A DNA stretch of 64,000 bases from Chloroflexota bacterium (lineage in GTDB: Bacteria; Chloroflexota; Anaerolineae; UBA4142; SHND01), in assembly GCA_004295045.1 (NCBI GenBank), contig SHND01000024.1, positions 172,952 through 236,951 on the forward strand. Reading direction: 5' to 3'. The position numbers and the translations under genes were made by a program. The notes below the pieces were generated by a model, which saw only the letters and a list, made by a program, of their open reading frames with translations, searched no databases and was not told where the DNA came from. Positions 33,717 to 40,930 of this stretch are shown here, piece after piece. The first letter of the stretch is position 1. The number at the start of each line of letters is the position of its first letter.

Positions 33717-34102
33717 CCGAGCACGTTGTCGCCGATTCAAGCCCCCTTATCATTTATCAGCGGATCGAACAACTTGATTTGCTTCGCGCTGTGTTCGGAT
33801 CCATTGTGATTCCAACGGCAGTTCTCCACGAAGTGTTTCGCAATCAAGAGTCACCCGAATGGATTCAAGAACGACCGCTGAAACAACCCATCGCCTCGCA
33901 AATTGCAAGCGCGCGTTTAGGTGCAGGGGAGCGCGAAGCAATCGCGTTGGCATTGGAAATCAACGCGTCGCTGCTCATCGTGGACGATCTGCCTGCGCGT
34001 CGTTTGGCGCAAGGATTGGGGATCAAGGTCATTGGCAGCGCGGACACCCTACTGCGAGCGAAAGAACTAAAAAATCATTGCTTCCATTCGTCCACCACTT
34101 GA
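33713..34102 (+). CDS. DUF3368 PIN-like toxin with frameshifted C-terminus
   Basis: A PIN-like nuclease candidate: VVADSSPLIIYQR carries the first acidic residue, and GEREAIALALEINASLLIVDDLPAR the others. It would cleave RNA when free of the UPF0175 antitoxin. The frame breaks in the A6 run at 34069-34074. Removing one A joins it to the frame from 34074 to the TAA at 34178, which reads IIASIRPPLEEMQKFDF and ends as DUF3368 proteins do. As given, the last 12 residues are out of frame. This is either a real inactivation, which fits a captured immunity-type module, or a sequencing error. Confidence 0.8.
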   Translation: MTEHVVADSSPLIIYQRIEQLDLLRAVFGSIVIPTAVLHEVFRNQESPEWIQERPLKQPIASQIASARLGAGEREAIALALEINASLLIVDDLPARRLAQGLGIKVIGSADTLLRAKELKNHCFHSSTT

Positions 34103-34231
34103 AGAGATGCAAAAATTCGATTTTCGGATCTCTGAACAAGTTATGCTTGGAATCTTGAAAGCAGCAAATGAATTGTAAATCAAGCTGTCACATTGTCATT
34201 GCGAATCATCCCCACAATCCGCGTGCCATTA

Positions 34232-34240
34232 TGCTATAAT
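34232..34240 (+). promoter_or_regulatory. Extended -10 promoter of gatB
   Basis: TGCTATAAT (TG one base before TATAAT at 34235-34240) ends 8 nt before the gatB ATG at 34249. No good -35 box is present. The start is probably leaderless. Confidence 0.55.
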
Positions 34241-34248
34241 GTCTCTCG

Positions 34249-35769
34249 ATGAACACCGCCGTTCACGAAATTTCTCCCGCCCCTTCTCCGCGAGTTATGG
34301 AATCATCCGCTAGCGCATACGAACCTGTCATAGGTCTCGAAGTTCACGCCCAAGTTTTGACCAAATCGAAAATGTTTTGTGGCTGTTCGGCGGAAGCGTT
34401 TGGCGCGCCGCCGAATACGCATGTCTGTCCCATCTGCTTGGGTATGCCCGGCGCGCTGCCTGTCATCAATCAAGCCGCCGTCGAAGCGACGATTCTCACC
34501 GCGCTCGCGCTCAACTGTTCGATTCCCGATTACGCGAAATTTGACCGCAAGAATTACATGTATCCCGATTTGATGAAGGGGTATCAAATTTCGCAGTACG
34601 ATTTGCCCCTATCGCGCAACGGCTGGCTCGAAATCGAAAGCGAAGGCGTCACAAAAAAAATTGGGATTCGCCGCGTGCATCTCGAAGAAGACACCGCAAA
34701 ATTATTTCACGTTTCCGACATGGGCGGTTCATCGTTGATTGATGTGAATCGCGCAGGCGTGGCGTTGATGGAAATTGTCAGTCAGCCCGAACTCTTTTCC
34801 GCCGAAGATGTGAAACAATACGCCACCGCGCTGCGCCAAATTTTGCGTTACATTGGCGTCTGTTCGGGCGATATGGAAAAAGGCGCGCTCCGCATCGAGC
34901 CGAACATTTCACTGCGTCCGCGCGGCACGACGGAACTCTCCGAAACGCGCACCGAAATCAAAAATCTCAATTCCATCAGTGCGATGTTCCACGCGGTTGA
35001 ATACGAAATCGCGCGGCAGGAAAAAATTTTGCGCGCGGGCGGGCGCGTGGCGCAAGAGACGATGGGCTGGGACGAAGCGCGCGGTGTCACCGTTCCACAG
35101 CGCAGTAAAGAAGAAGCGCACGATTATCGCTATTTTCCCGAACCCGACTTGCCGCGTTTGCATGTGACGCGCGAATGGGTGAGCGAAATTCAAGCGCGTC
35201 TGCCGGAACTGCCGAACGCGAAACGCGCGCGTTACATGAACGAATTGAGTTTGAGCGCCTACGACGCGGGCGTGTTGAGCGCGGAACGGATTGTGGCGGA
35301 TTATTTTGATGCGGCGGTGAACGCAGGCAAAGAAAAAAATGTTTCGCCCAAAGCGATTGCCAACTGGCTCACCGGTGAAATTTTCGCGCGGCTCGAAGGC
35401 GATATTTCGACTTTGAAGATTTCGCCCGCGCAAATGGTGGCATTGATTTCGCGCGTGAATGACAATACAATCAACAGTATGCAAGCGAAAGCCGCGTTGA
35501 TAGAAATGATGGCGACGGGCAAGGACGCGGATGCGGTGATTCGAGAAAAAAATCTCGCGCAAGTGAGCGACCGCGCGCCGATTGAATTTGCCGCGCAGCA
35601 GGTGATTGAAAACAATCCCAAAGAAGTTCATTCCTATTTGAATGGCAAAGATGCCGTATTGAATTTTCTCGTCGGTCAGTTGATGAAAGCAACTCGAGGG
35701 CAAGCCAATCCCGCAATGGCGCGGGAAATTATGACTGAAAAACTCGACGCCCTCAGAATCCGCGAATAA
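34249..35769 (+). CDS. gatB: Asp-tRNA(Asn)/Glu-tRNA(Gln) amidotransferase subunit B
   Basis: GatB binds the mischarged tRNA and supplies the kinase site in the GatCAB complex. After ~20 extra residues the protein shows [33 protein letters not shown], and the signature [20 protein letters not shown]. It continues with [13 protein letters not shown] and [10 protein letters not shown], and ends with a GatB/YqeY helical tail (about 350-506). All family marks are intact. gatA and gatC are elsewhere. The start at 34249 follows a -10 box by 8 nt; the internal ATG at 34297 is an alternative. The stop is in a tandem-unit repeat. Confidence 0.96.
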   Translation: MNTAVHEISPAPSPRVMESSASAYEPVIGLEVHAQVLTKSKMFCGCSAEAFGAPPNTHVCPICLGMPGALPVINQAAVEATILTALALNCSIPDYAKFDRKNYMYPDLMKGYQISQYDLPLSRNGWLEIESEGVTKKIGIRRVHLEEDTAKLFHVSDMGGSSLIDVNRAGVALMEIVSQPELFSAEDVKQYATALRQILRYIGVCSGDMEKGALRIEPNISLRPRGTTELSETRTEIKNLNSISAMFHAVEYEIARQEKILRAGGRVAQETMGWDEARGVTVPQRSKEEAHDYRYFPEPDLPRLHVTREWVSEIQARLPELPNAKRARYMNELSLSAYDAGVLSAERIVADYFDAAVNAGKEKNVSPKAIANWLTGEIFARLEGDISTLKISPAQMVALISRVNDNTINSMQAKAALIEMMATGKDADAVIREKNLAQVSDRAPIEFAAQQVIENNPKEVHSYLNGKDAVLNFLVGQLMKATRGQANPAMAREIMTEKLDALRIRE

Positions 35770-35839
35770 CACGAATAACACGAATGAGATTCCTTACGTT
35801 GTTCGGAATGCCATTCTTGCCGTAATTGGTGTAATTCGT
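35758..35839. repeat. ACGAATAAC-unit tract after gatB
   Basis: Three near-identical units (GCGAATAAC, ACGAATAAC, ACGAATGAG) follow each other from 35762. A partial complementary arm (GTAATTGGTGTAATTCGTG) lies at ~35821-35838. The last gatB codons are read from the first unit. Confidence 0.55.
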
Positions 35840-35852
35840 GGGACAAACAAAA

Positions 35853-37109
35853 ATGTCAAAAGCAGGAAAAAAATCTCCCTACCTAATTGCGCAGGAGCAG
35901 TTTGATCTCGCCGCCGAGTTCATGGCGCTGGAGGATGACCTCCGCTGTATTCTGCGCGTCCCCAAACGCGAACTCACGGTGAATTTTCCCGTCCGTATGG
36001 ACGACGGCAGCGTGCAAGCATTCACCGGTTATCGTGTGCAGCACAATGTCACACGCGGCCCGGGCAAAGGCGGCATCCGATATCATCAAGACGTTTCGCT
36101 CGACGAAGTGCGCGCGCTCGCGATGTGGATGACGTGGAAATGCGCGGTGGTAAACATTCCGTTCGGCGGCGCCAAGGGGGGGGTGGTGGTTGACCCCACC
36201 AAATTGTCACTGCGCGAATTGGAAAATCTCACGCGGCGTTTCGCCACTGAAATTTCGCCGCTGATTGGACACGACGGCGACATTCCCGCGCCCGATGTGA
36301 ATACGAACGCGCAAATCATGGCGTGGCTCATGGACACGATTTCGATGCACAGCGGTCATCTCGAAAGCGCCATCACCACCGGCAAACCGCTTGGGCTCGG
36401 CGGTTCGCTCGGACGCAGCGACGCGACCGGACGCGGCGTTAGTTTTTGCGTCGCACAAGCCGCAAAATTTTTGGACATGGATTTAAAGGACGCGCCGACG
36501 GTGGTGCAAGGTTTCGGCAATGTCGGTTCCGTAAGCGCGCGGATGCTGCACGATCTCGGTTGCAAAATTATCGCCGTCGGCGATGTGTACGGCAGCATTT
36601 ACAATCCCAAAGGCATTGACCCGCACGCGCTTGTCCAACACATGAAAAAGACGCGCACGGTCATGGATTATCCCGGCTGCGAACCCGTGCCGAATGAAGA
36701 TTTGTTGGAAATCAAATGCGATGTGCTTGTTCCCGCCGCGTTGGAAGAGCAAATCACCGCCGAGAATGCGCCGCGCATTCGTCCCAAAATTCTCGCCGAA
36801 GGCGCCAACGGTCCGACCACCCCGGAAGCCGACAAAATTTTGTTCGAGAACAATGTGTTTGTCATTCCCGATATTTTGTGCAACGCGGGCGGCGTGACGG
36901 TTTCGTATTTCGAATGGGTGCAAGATCTGCAATCGTTCTTTTGGGATGAATCCGAAATCAATCATCGCCTCAAACTTGTCATGGACGCGTCCTTCCAAGC
37001 GGTGAACGAACGCGCGCAAGCGCACAAAATTCCATTGCGGCTCGCCGCCAATATTTTGGCAATCGAACGCGTAGCAGAAGCGACGCGGCTGCGCGGAATT
37101 TATCCATAG
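35853..37109 (+). CDS. Glutamate (Glu/Leu/Phe/Val-type) dehydrogenase, catalytically complete
   Basis: This enzyme interconverts glutamate and 2-oxoglutarate plus ammonium with NAD(P). The start is taken as the ATG at 35853. All catalytic positions are present: K72 in GPGKGGIRYH, K96 in MTWKCAVVN, K108 in FGGAKGG, and the Asp in DIPAPDVNT. The Rossmann part has VVQGFGNVGSVSARML. Length 418 is standard for hexameric enzymes. It lies 107 bp before a close paralogue that lacks these residues, and the two probably act together. The gap holds a unit-type hairpin but no terminator. Confidence 0.93.
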   Translation: MSKAGKKSPYLIAQEQFDLAAEFMALEDDLRCILRVPKRELTVNFPVRMDDGSVQAFTGYRVQHNVTRGPGKGGIRYHQDVSLDEVRALAMWMTWKCAVVNIPFGGAKGGVVVDPTKLSLRELENLTRRFATEISPLIGHDGDIPAPDVNTNAQIMAWLMDTISMHSGHLESAITTGKPLGLGGSLGRSDATGRGVSFCVAQAAKFLDMDLKDAPTVVQGFGNVGSVSARMLHDLGCKIIAVGDVYGSIYNPKGIDPHALVQHMKKTRTVMDYPGCEPVPNEDLLEIKCDVLVPAALEEQITAENAPRIRPKILAEGANGPTTPEADKILFENNVFVIPDILCNAGGVTVSYFEWVQDLQSFFWDESEINHRLKLVMDASFQAVNERAQAHKIPLRLAANILAIERVAEATRLRGIYP

Positions 37110-37180
37110 GCAGCAAATAGACAAGTAGACAGGTAGACAGGAAGAATGCCACCTGCTTACCTGTTTCCCTATATCCTTGT
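37110..37180. repeat. AGACAGGT-unit hairpin between the dehydrogenase genes
   Basis: The left arm is a row of units (AATAGACAAGTAGACAGGTAGACAGGA). The right arm has the complement (CACCTGCTTACCTGTTTCC). It begins right at the stop of the first dehydrogenase gene. Confidence 0.6.
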
Positions 37181-37216
37181 TTACGTTGTTACACACTCAA
37201 AGAGGAGACCGAACCC

Positions 37217-38512
37217 ATGATGGTTCAAGACATGAAAATGGAAATGACCACCACGCCGACTTTGTGGGATGTCGCATCCATCCAATTTAATCGCGCGGCG
37301 GACGCGCTGAATTTGGAAGATAAACTGCGCGTCATTTTGGGAAATGTAAAACGCGAGCTTGCCGTCAACTTTCCCGTCCGCATGTCGAATGGACGTACGC
37401 AAGTTTTCACCGGCTATCGCGCGCATCACAACGTCAACATGGGTCCCGCGCGCGGCGGCATTCGCTATCATCCCGACGTGAACGCCGATCAAGTGCGCGC
37501 CTTTGCGATGCTGAATACATGGCGCGCGGCGATGGTGAATGTGCCGTTCGGCGGCGCCAGCGGCGGCGTCGTGTGCGATCCGCGCGGTCAGCGAACAGGG
37601 CGCGCCATGACTAACCGCGAGTTGGAAAATTTAACGCGCCGCTTTACTACCGAAATTGATTTCATCATCGGACCGCAAGCCGACATTCTCGTCCCCGAAG
37701 TGAACATCACGCCCGAAATCGTTGCGTGGATCATGGACACGTATTCAATGCATCACGGGCAAATGGTCACGAGCGTCGTCACCGGAAAACCTCTCGCCAT
37801 TGGCGGCAGCGCGCTGCGCGACGAAGCGGGCGGGCTAGGCGTGGAACTTGTCATCGAACCCGCCGCGCGTATGCTGGGGATGAATCTCGAAGGGGCGCGC
37901 GTCGTAATTCAAGGGTTCGGCAACACCGGCAGCAACGCGGCGGTTCTTTTACACGAGCTTGGAGCCAAAATTATTGCGGTGAGTGATGTGACCGGCGCGA
38001 TTGTTTCGGATGCGGGGCTGGATCCACTCGAGGTGGAACGCCATCGCCTGGTGAATGGAACGCTGCACGATTTTCCAAACAGCGAGCGTCTCATCGAAAC
38101 GGAACTGCTCGAACTGCCCTGCGATATTTTGGTGCTCGCGGGTTTGGAAAACCAAATTAACGCCACGAACGCGCCGCGCATTCAAGCGAAAGTGATCGCC
38201 GAAGCGGCGAATCTGCCGACCAGTCCCGAAGCCGATGATATTTTGCGCGAACGCGGCGTTTTGCTCATTCCCGATTTGTTGGCGAACGCGGCGAGTCTCA
38301 TGCTTTCGTACTTTGAGTGGGTTCAAGATTTGCAGTCGTTCTTTTGGACCGAAGAAGAAACGCGCGCGCGTTTGCGGCGTGTGGTAACCGACGCTTTCGT
38401 TGACGTGGAAGCAATGGCTCAACAACACAAAACGGATTTACGCACCGCAGGCTTGATGATTGCGATTGGACGTGTGGCAGAAGCAACGCGGCTGCGCGGG
38501 ATTTATCCGTGA
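37217..38512 (+). CDS. Glutamate dehydrogenase paralogue lacking catalytic residues
   Basis: This 431-residue protein aligns end to end with the upstream enzyme and keeps the Rossmann motif VIQGFGNTGSNAAVLL. Four active-site positions are changed: K to R79 (GPARGG), K to R103 (NTWRAAM), K to S115 (FGGASGG, the catalytic lysine) and D to E161 (VPEVNI). It should therefore be inactive or do other chemistry. A regulatory subunit for the upstream enzyme is the simplest reading; a GdhA/GdhB regulatory-catalytic pair is known in Thermus. GAGGAG lies 9 nt before the ATG. Confidence 0.88.
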   Translation: MMVQDMKMEMTTTPTLWDVASIQFNRAADALNLEDKLRVILGNVKRELAVNFPVRMSNGRTQVFTGYRAHHNVNMGPARGGIRYHPDVNADQVRAFAMLNTWRAAMVNVPFGGASGGVVCDPRGQRTGRAMTNRELENLTRRFTTEIDFIIGPQADILVPEVNITPEIVAWIMDTYSMHHGQMVTSVVTGKPLAIGGSALRDEAGGLGVELVIEPAARMLGMNLEGARVVIQGFGNTGSNAAVLLHELGAKIIAVSDVTGAIVSDAGLDPLEVERHRLVNGTLHDFPNSERLIETELLELPCDILVLAGLENQINATNAPRIQAKVIAEAANLPTSPEADDILRERGVLLIPDLLANAASLMLSYFEWVQDLQSFFWTEEETRARLRRVVTDAFVDVEAMAQQHKTDLRTAGLMIAIGRVAEATRLRGIYP

Positions 38513-38515
38513 TTG

Positions 38516-38576
38516 GTAACAGGTAGCAAGTAGTAAAGAATTGCGATTTCCATGCTATGTGTTACCTGCTACCTGA
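38516..38576. repeat. AGGTAGCA-unit hairpin
   Basis: TAACAGGTAGCAAGTAGTAA is followed after ~25 bp by the imperfect complement GTGTTACCTGCTACCTG. It begins at the stop of the second dehydrogenase gene and may act as a terminator-like hairpin, but there is no T run. Confidence 0.6.
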
Positions 38577-38630
38577 AATTATTTGACGCTTCTGCGCCTC
38601 TCTGCTATTATGCCCGTCGCCCAATTGGAC

Positions 38631-38713
38631 GGAGCAGTGCCGGAGTGGACAAACGGCGCCGCCTTGAAAGCGGATGGTCGAAAGGCACGGAGGTTCGAAT
38701 CCTTCCTGCTCCG
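38631..38713 (+). tRNA. tRNA-Ser(UGA)
   Basis: Acceptor GGAGCAG pairs with CTGCTCC (38706-38712), with discriminator G38713. The anticodon loop CTTGAAA gives anticodon TGA. A long variable arm fits class II serine tRNA. The T arm has TTCGAAT. CCA is not encoded. I excluded tRNA-Sec, which would need TCA. Confidence 0.92.
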
Positions 38714-38722
38714 CCGGAATCT

Positions 38723-38815
38723 GGAGGGGTCGCATAGCCAGGTCTAGTGCGGCCGCCTGCTAAGCGGCTCTAGGGGGTTATTCCTCTAGCGCGGGTTCAA
38801 ATCCCGCCCCCTCCG
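38723..38815 (+). tRNA. tRNA-Ser(GCU)
   Basis: Acceptor GGAGGGG pairs with CCCCTCC (38808-38814), with discriminator G38815. The anticodon loop CTGCTAA gives GCT. The variable arm is long (class II) and the T stem is GCGGG/CCCGC with TTCAAAT. It lies 9 bp after the first serine tRNA. CCA is not encoded. Confidence 0.92.
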
Positions 38816-38819
38816 CCTT

Positions 38820-38900
38820 ACAATTGAAGATTGTAGATTGCTGATGTATGATTGCTCGGCAATTCAAATCAGCAATCATAAATCTAAAATCATAAATCTC
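38820..38900. repeat. ATTGTAGATT / AAATCATAAATC unit hairpin between tRNAs
   Basis: The left arm (AATTGAAGATTGTAGATTGC and following bases) and the right arm (GCAATCATAAATC and AAAATCATAAATC) are made of related short units and are mutually complementary over most of their length. It separates the serine and arginine tRNA genes. Confidence 0.6.
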
Positions 38901-38904
38901 GTCT

Positions 38905-38978
38905 GTCCTCGTAGCGCAATTGGATAGCGCGTCGCCCTGCGGAGGCGGAGGCTGGGAGTTCAAACCTCCCCGAGGACG
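38905..38978 (+). tRNA. tRNA-Arg(GCG)
   Basis: Acceptor GTCCTCG pairs with CGAGGAC (38971-38977), D stem GCGC/GCGC, T stem GGGAG/CTCCC. The anticodon stem TCGCC/GGCGG encloses loop CTGCGGA, giving anticodon GCG. The D loop has GGA, consistent with the A20 identity base of arginine tRNAs. Bacteria normally use ACG here, so the anticodon is notable. Confidence 0.85.
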
Positions 38979-38990
38979 CTCAGAAGAATA

Positions 38991-39033
38991 CAACTCCTCT
39001 TTCAACTGTTACTTGAGAGAGGAGTTGCGTTTT
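38991..39033 (+). terminator. Terminator after the tRNA cluster
   Basis: A perfect 10-bp stem (38991-39000 with 39018-39027) is followed by CGTTTTC. It fits as the end of the tRNA transcript. Confidence 0.7.
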
Positions 39034-39104
39034 CTGGACCTGACAATGGTCAAACCAAAGGATGGCTGTTTGTCAAGGATTATATTTGGTGAAAGGAATG
39101 CGAA

Positions 39105-39392
39105 ATGGACGATACGATCACACTCTATTCAAATCAAGATTTGACGACATTGGTGCGTACGTCTGAAGTGGAAGCGTTATCAGAACCGAGCGATGAATTG
39201 ACCGGGCGTTATCAATACATTGTCTCGCGTGACGCGTTCCGCGAGCGGTACAAACATTGGAACCATGATGAAACGCCGCTGCTGAAATTACACGATACTT
39301 TATCTGACACGGACATTTATCTCGGCAAACCTTCTGCCGCGCGTGTGCAGGATGCGATTGAAAAGAAACAAGCGGCGGCGCAATTATTTTGA
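39105..39392 (+). CDS. Small acidic protein, function unknown
   Basis: A 95-residue acidic protein without membrane segments, cysteines or recognisable motif. It ends in a Lys/Ala/Gln helix (AIEKKQAAAQLF). GAAAGGAATG upstream gives a fair ribosome site for the ATG at 39105. It stands alone between the tRNA terminator and a palindrome. It is probably real because of its codon use and ribosome site, but I cannot assign a role. Confidence 0.6.
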   Translation: MDDTITLYSNQDLTTLVRTSEVEALSEPSDELTGRYQYIVSRDAFRERYKHWNHDETPLLKLHDTLSDTDIYLGKPSAARVQDAIEKKQAAAQLF

Positions 39393-39397
39393 AACGT

Positions 39398-39454
39398 GTA
39401 GGGGCAATGCCTTGTGCTTGCCCACATCAGGCGGCCACAAGGGTTCGCCCCTAC
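39398..39454. repeat. Palindromic element GTAGGGGC...GCCCCTAC
   Basis: Outer arms GTAGGGGC (39398-39405) and its complement (39447-39454) enclose further imperfect pairing (CCTTGTG with CACAAGG). Its right end supplies the TAG stop codon of the methyltransferase gene read on the minus strand (39451-39453). It resembles the GGGGC-ended palindrome at 12571. Confidence 0.65.
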
Positions 39455-40239
39455 AATTTTTTCGTCACCAACCACCGCGTTTCGCTCGCTGCCGCAATTG
39501 GCTTGCTTAAATCTCCAAACGTTTTCTCTGCCCACTCGCGTAACTGCGGCATGACCTCATCCATCACCGCGCGCGGAATCACCCACGTCTCGGAAAAAAT
39601 TTGGCGGTCCAATTCTTCCAGAATTTTTTCAGGGACTTCATCCTCTGCCCACGCGCTGCACACGACGATGCGCGACTCGTCACCCCACGCTTGAATTTCA
39701 TCCAGAATTTCATCCTCGGAAGTTGCGCCGGGTCGCTTGGTCTGGATGCCGCGCGCATTGACCAACACATGTAATTGATCGCGAAGGCGCGCATTTGGCG
39801 AATCGTCCGCGCGTTTGTGAAAACTGATGACGAAATAGCCGCCGCGTTGGATGATGCGGCGCGCGTCGCGCATCGCGTTCTGCCAACCCGCGACGAGATG
39901 ATACACATGCACCGCATACACCACGTCGAACGTTTCAGCGGCGAAAGGCAATTTTCCCGCGTCGGCTTGCGCGATGCGGATATTCAAATTGGTCTCCGCG
40001 AGTTTGCGGCGCAGCACGCCCATCATTTCCAGCGACAAATCTATTCCGAACAATCGCCGTAGATGTTCGGCAACGGACATGCCAATTCGTCCCGTGCCGA
40101 TGCCAACTTCCAGCACGCGCGAATTTTCGTTGAGACCCGTTTCGCGCACCAACGCATCAATCATCGCACGATGTCGTTCGGGCGGCATCGCGCGCGTTTG
40201 GTCGTAATATTCAACGGCGCGGTCAAAGACGATACTCAT
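39451..40239 (-). CDS. Class I SAM-dependent methyltransferase
   Basis: A type-11-like methyltransferase of about 262 residues. Motif I is VLEVGIGTGRIGMSVAE near residue 45, the motif II acidic Asp is in LFGIDLSLEMM, and FDVVYAVHVYHLVAGW follows. The ATG at 40239 is chosen because the extra 30 residues of the longer reading would be translated from the unit repeat. The C-terminal stop is supplied by the palindrome at 39398-39454. The substrate is unknown. It lies downstream of rsmD, separated by repeat DNA. Confidence 0.82.
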   Translation of the reverse strand: MSIVFDRAVEYYDQTRAMPPERHRAMIDALVRETGLNENSRVLEVGIGTGRIGMSVAEHLRRLFGIDLSLEMMGVLRRKLAETNLNIRIAQADAGKLPFAAETFDVVYAVHVYHLVAGWQNAMRDARRIIQRGGYFVISFHKRADDSPNARLRDQLHVLVNARGIQTKRPGATSEDEILDEIQAWGDESRIVVCSAWAEDEVPEKILEELDRQIFSETWVIPRAVMDEVMPQLREWAEKTFGDLSKPIAAASETRWLVTKKL

Positions 40240-40320
40240 ATTCAATGCACAATGAACAATGCACGATGAACAATGGACAATTATTCCGTCGTCCGTCGTC
40301 CGTCGTTCGTCGTCCTTTCG
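40240..40320. repeat. Tandem-unit block: ACAATGCACGATGA and CGTCGTCCGT units
   Basis: Two different unit series abut: CAATGCACAATGAACAATG and CGTCGTCCGTCGTCCGTCG. The second encodes the last residues of rsmD on the minus strand. The first resembles the series at 19093-19122 (ATGAACAATGCACAATGAAC). Confidence 0.65.
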
Positions 40321-40853
40321 TAAAAACACAACAACGTGCTGCCATACTTGCGTTTATCTTGCAACACAAACGACTGCCATTCCAATTCATCAAACTCGAC
40401 CGGATGAATCTGGACAACGAGTGTTCCTTCATCGCTCAACCACTGCGGACGCGCGTCGAGCAATTTCATTGTTTCCTGCCACATTTTTTTGTACTGCGGC
40501 GGCGCGACGTAAATGATGTCGAATGGAACTGACGGCGGCTTTTTCAAAAAGCGATAAACGTTTTCTCGAACGACGGTGGCGCGCGGCGCGAGTTTGGTCA
40601 ATTTCAAATTTTCGCGAATCGTTTTCAACGCGTCGTCGTTCAATTCTACAAACGTCGCGCCCTTGGCGCCGCGCGACAATGCCTCGATGCCCACGCTGCC
40701 CGCGCCCGCGTACAAATCCAACACATTCGCGTCAATCACATCCGTGCCGAGAATATTGAACAAATTCTCTTTGACGCGGTCCATGATGGGACGGGTAGAA
40801 TCGGGCGGCGATTTTAGAATTCTGCCTTTGGCGGTGCCGGAAATGACGCGCAT
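40281..40853 (-). CDS. rsmD: 16S rRNA (guanine(966)-N2)-methyltransferase RsmD
   Basis: RsmD methylates G966 of 16S rRNA. The protein starts MRVISGTAKGRIL, then TRPIMDRVKENLFNIL, the family hallmarks. SAM motif I is VLDLYAGAGSVGIEALSRGA. The catalytic motif IV is YVAPPQY instead of the usual DPPY, so the motif Asp is Ala; this may be a lineage-specific variant or a change in activity. The final residues (ERTTNDGRRTTE) are read straight from the CGTCGTCC repeat, so the natural C-terminus has been replaced or extended. valS lies upstream on the same strand. Confidence 0.88.
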   Translation of the reverse strand: MRVISGTAKGRILKSPPDSTRPIMDRVKENLFNILGTDVIDANVLDLYAGAGSVGIEALSRGAKGATFVELNDDALKTIRENLKLTKLAPRATVVRENVYRFLKKPPSVPFDIIYVAPPQYKKMWQETMKLLDARPQWLSDEGTLVVQIHPVEFDELEWQSFVLQDKRKYGSTLLCFYERTTNDGRRTTE

Positions 40854-40856
40854 AGA

Positions 40857-40930
40857 GAGTGGAGAGGAGAGACTAGAGATTAGAGATTGGAGAAAAGTAG
40901 TTCGGTCTCCAGTCTCTAATCTCTAATTCA
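40857..40930. repeat. AGAGATT-unit hairpin between rsmD and valS
   Basis: Left arm: GAGACTAGAGATTAGAGATTG. Right arm: CAGTCTCTAATCTCTAATTC. They are complementary over about 18 bases. The right arm runs into the valS stop codon region. Confidence 0.65.

Noticed and set aside
33713..34102. Toxin gene as a naturally shorter protein
   Set aside because: The missing end is present in the next frame up to 34178 and matches the family, so a frameshift is the better explanation.
38631..38713. tRNA-Sec near selB
   Set aside because: The anticodon is TGA, not TCA, and the acceptor stem is 7 bp. This is tRNA-Ser.
39451..40239. A longer methyltransferase from 40329
   Set aside because: The first 30 residues of the longer frame are read from unit repeats and are not conserved-looking.
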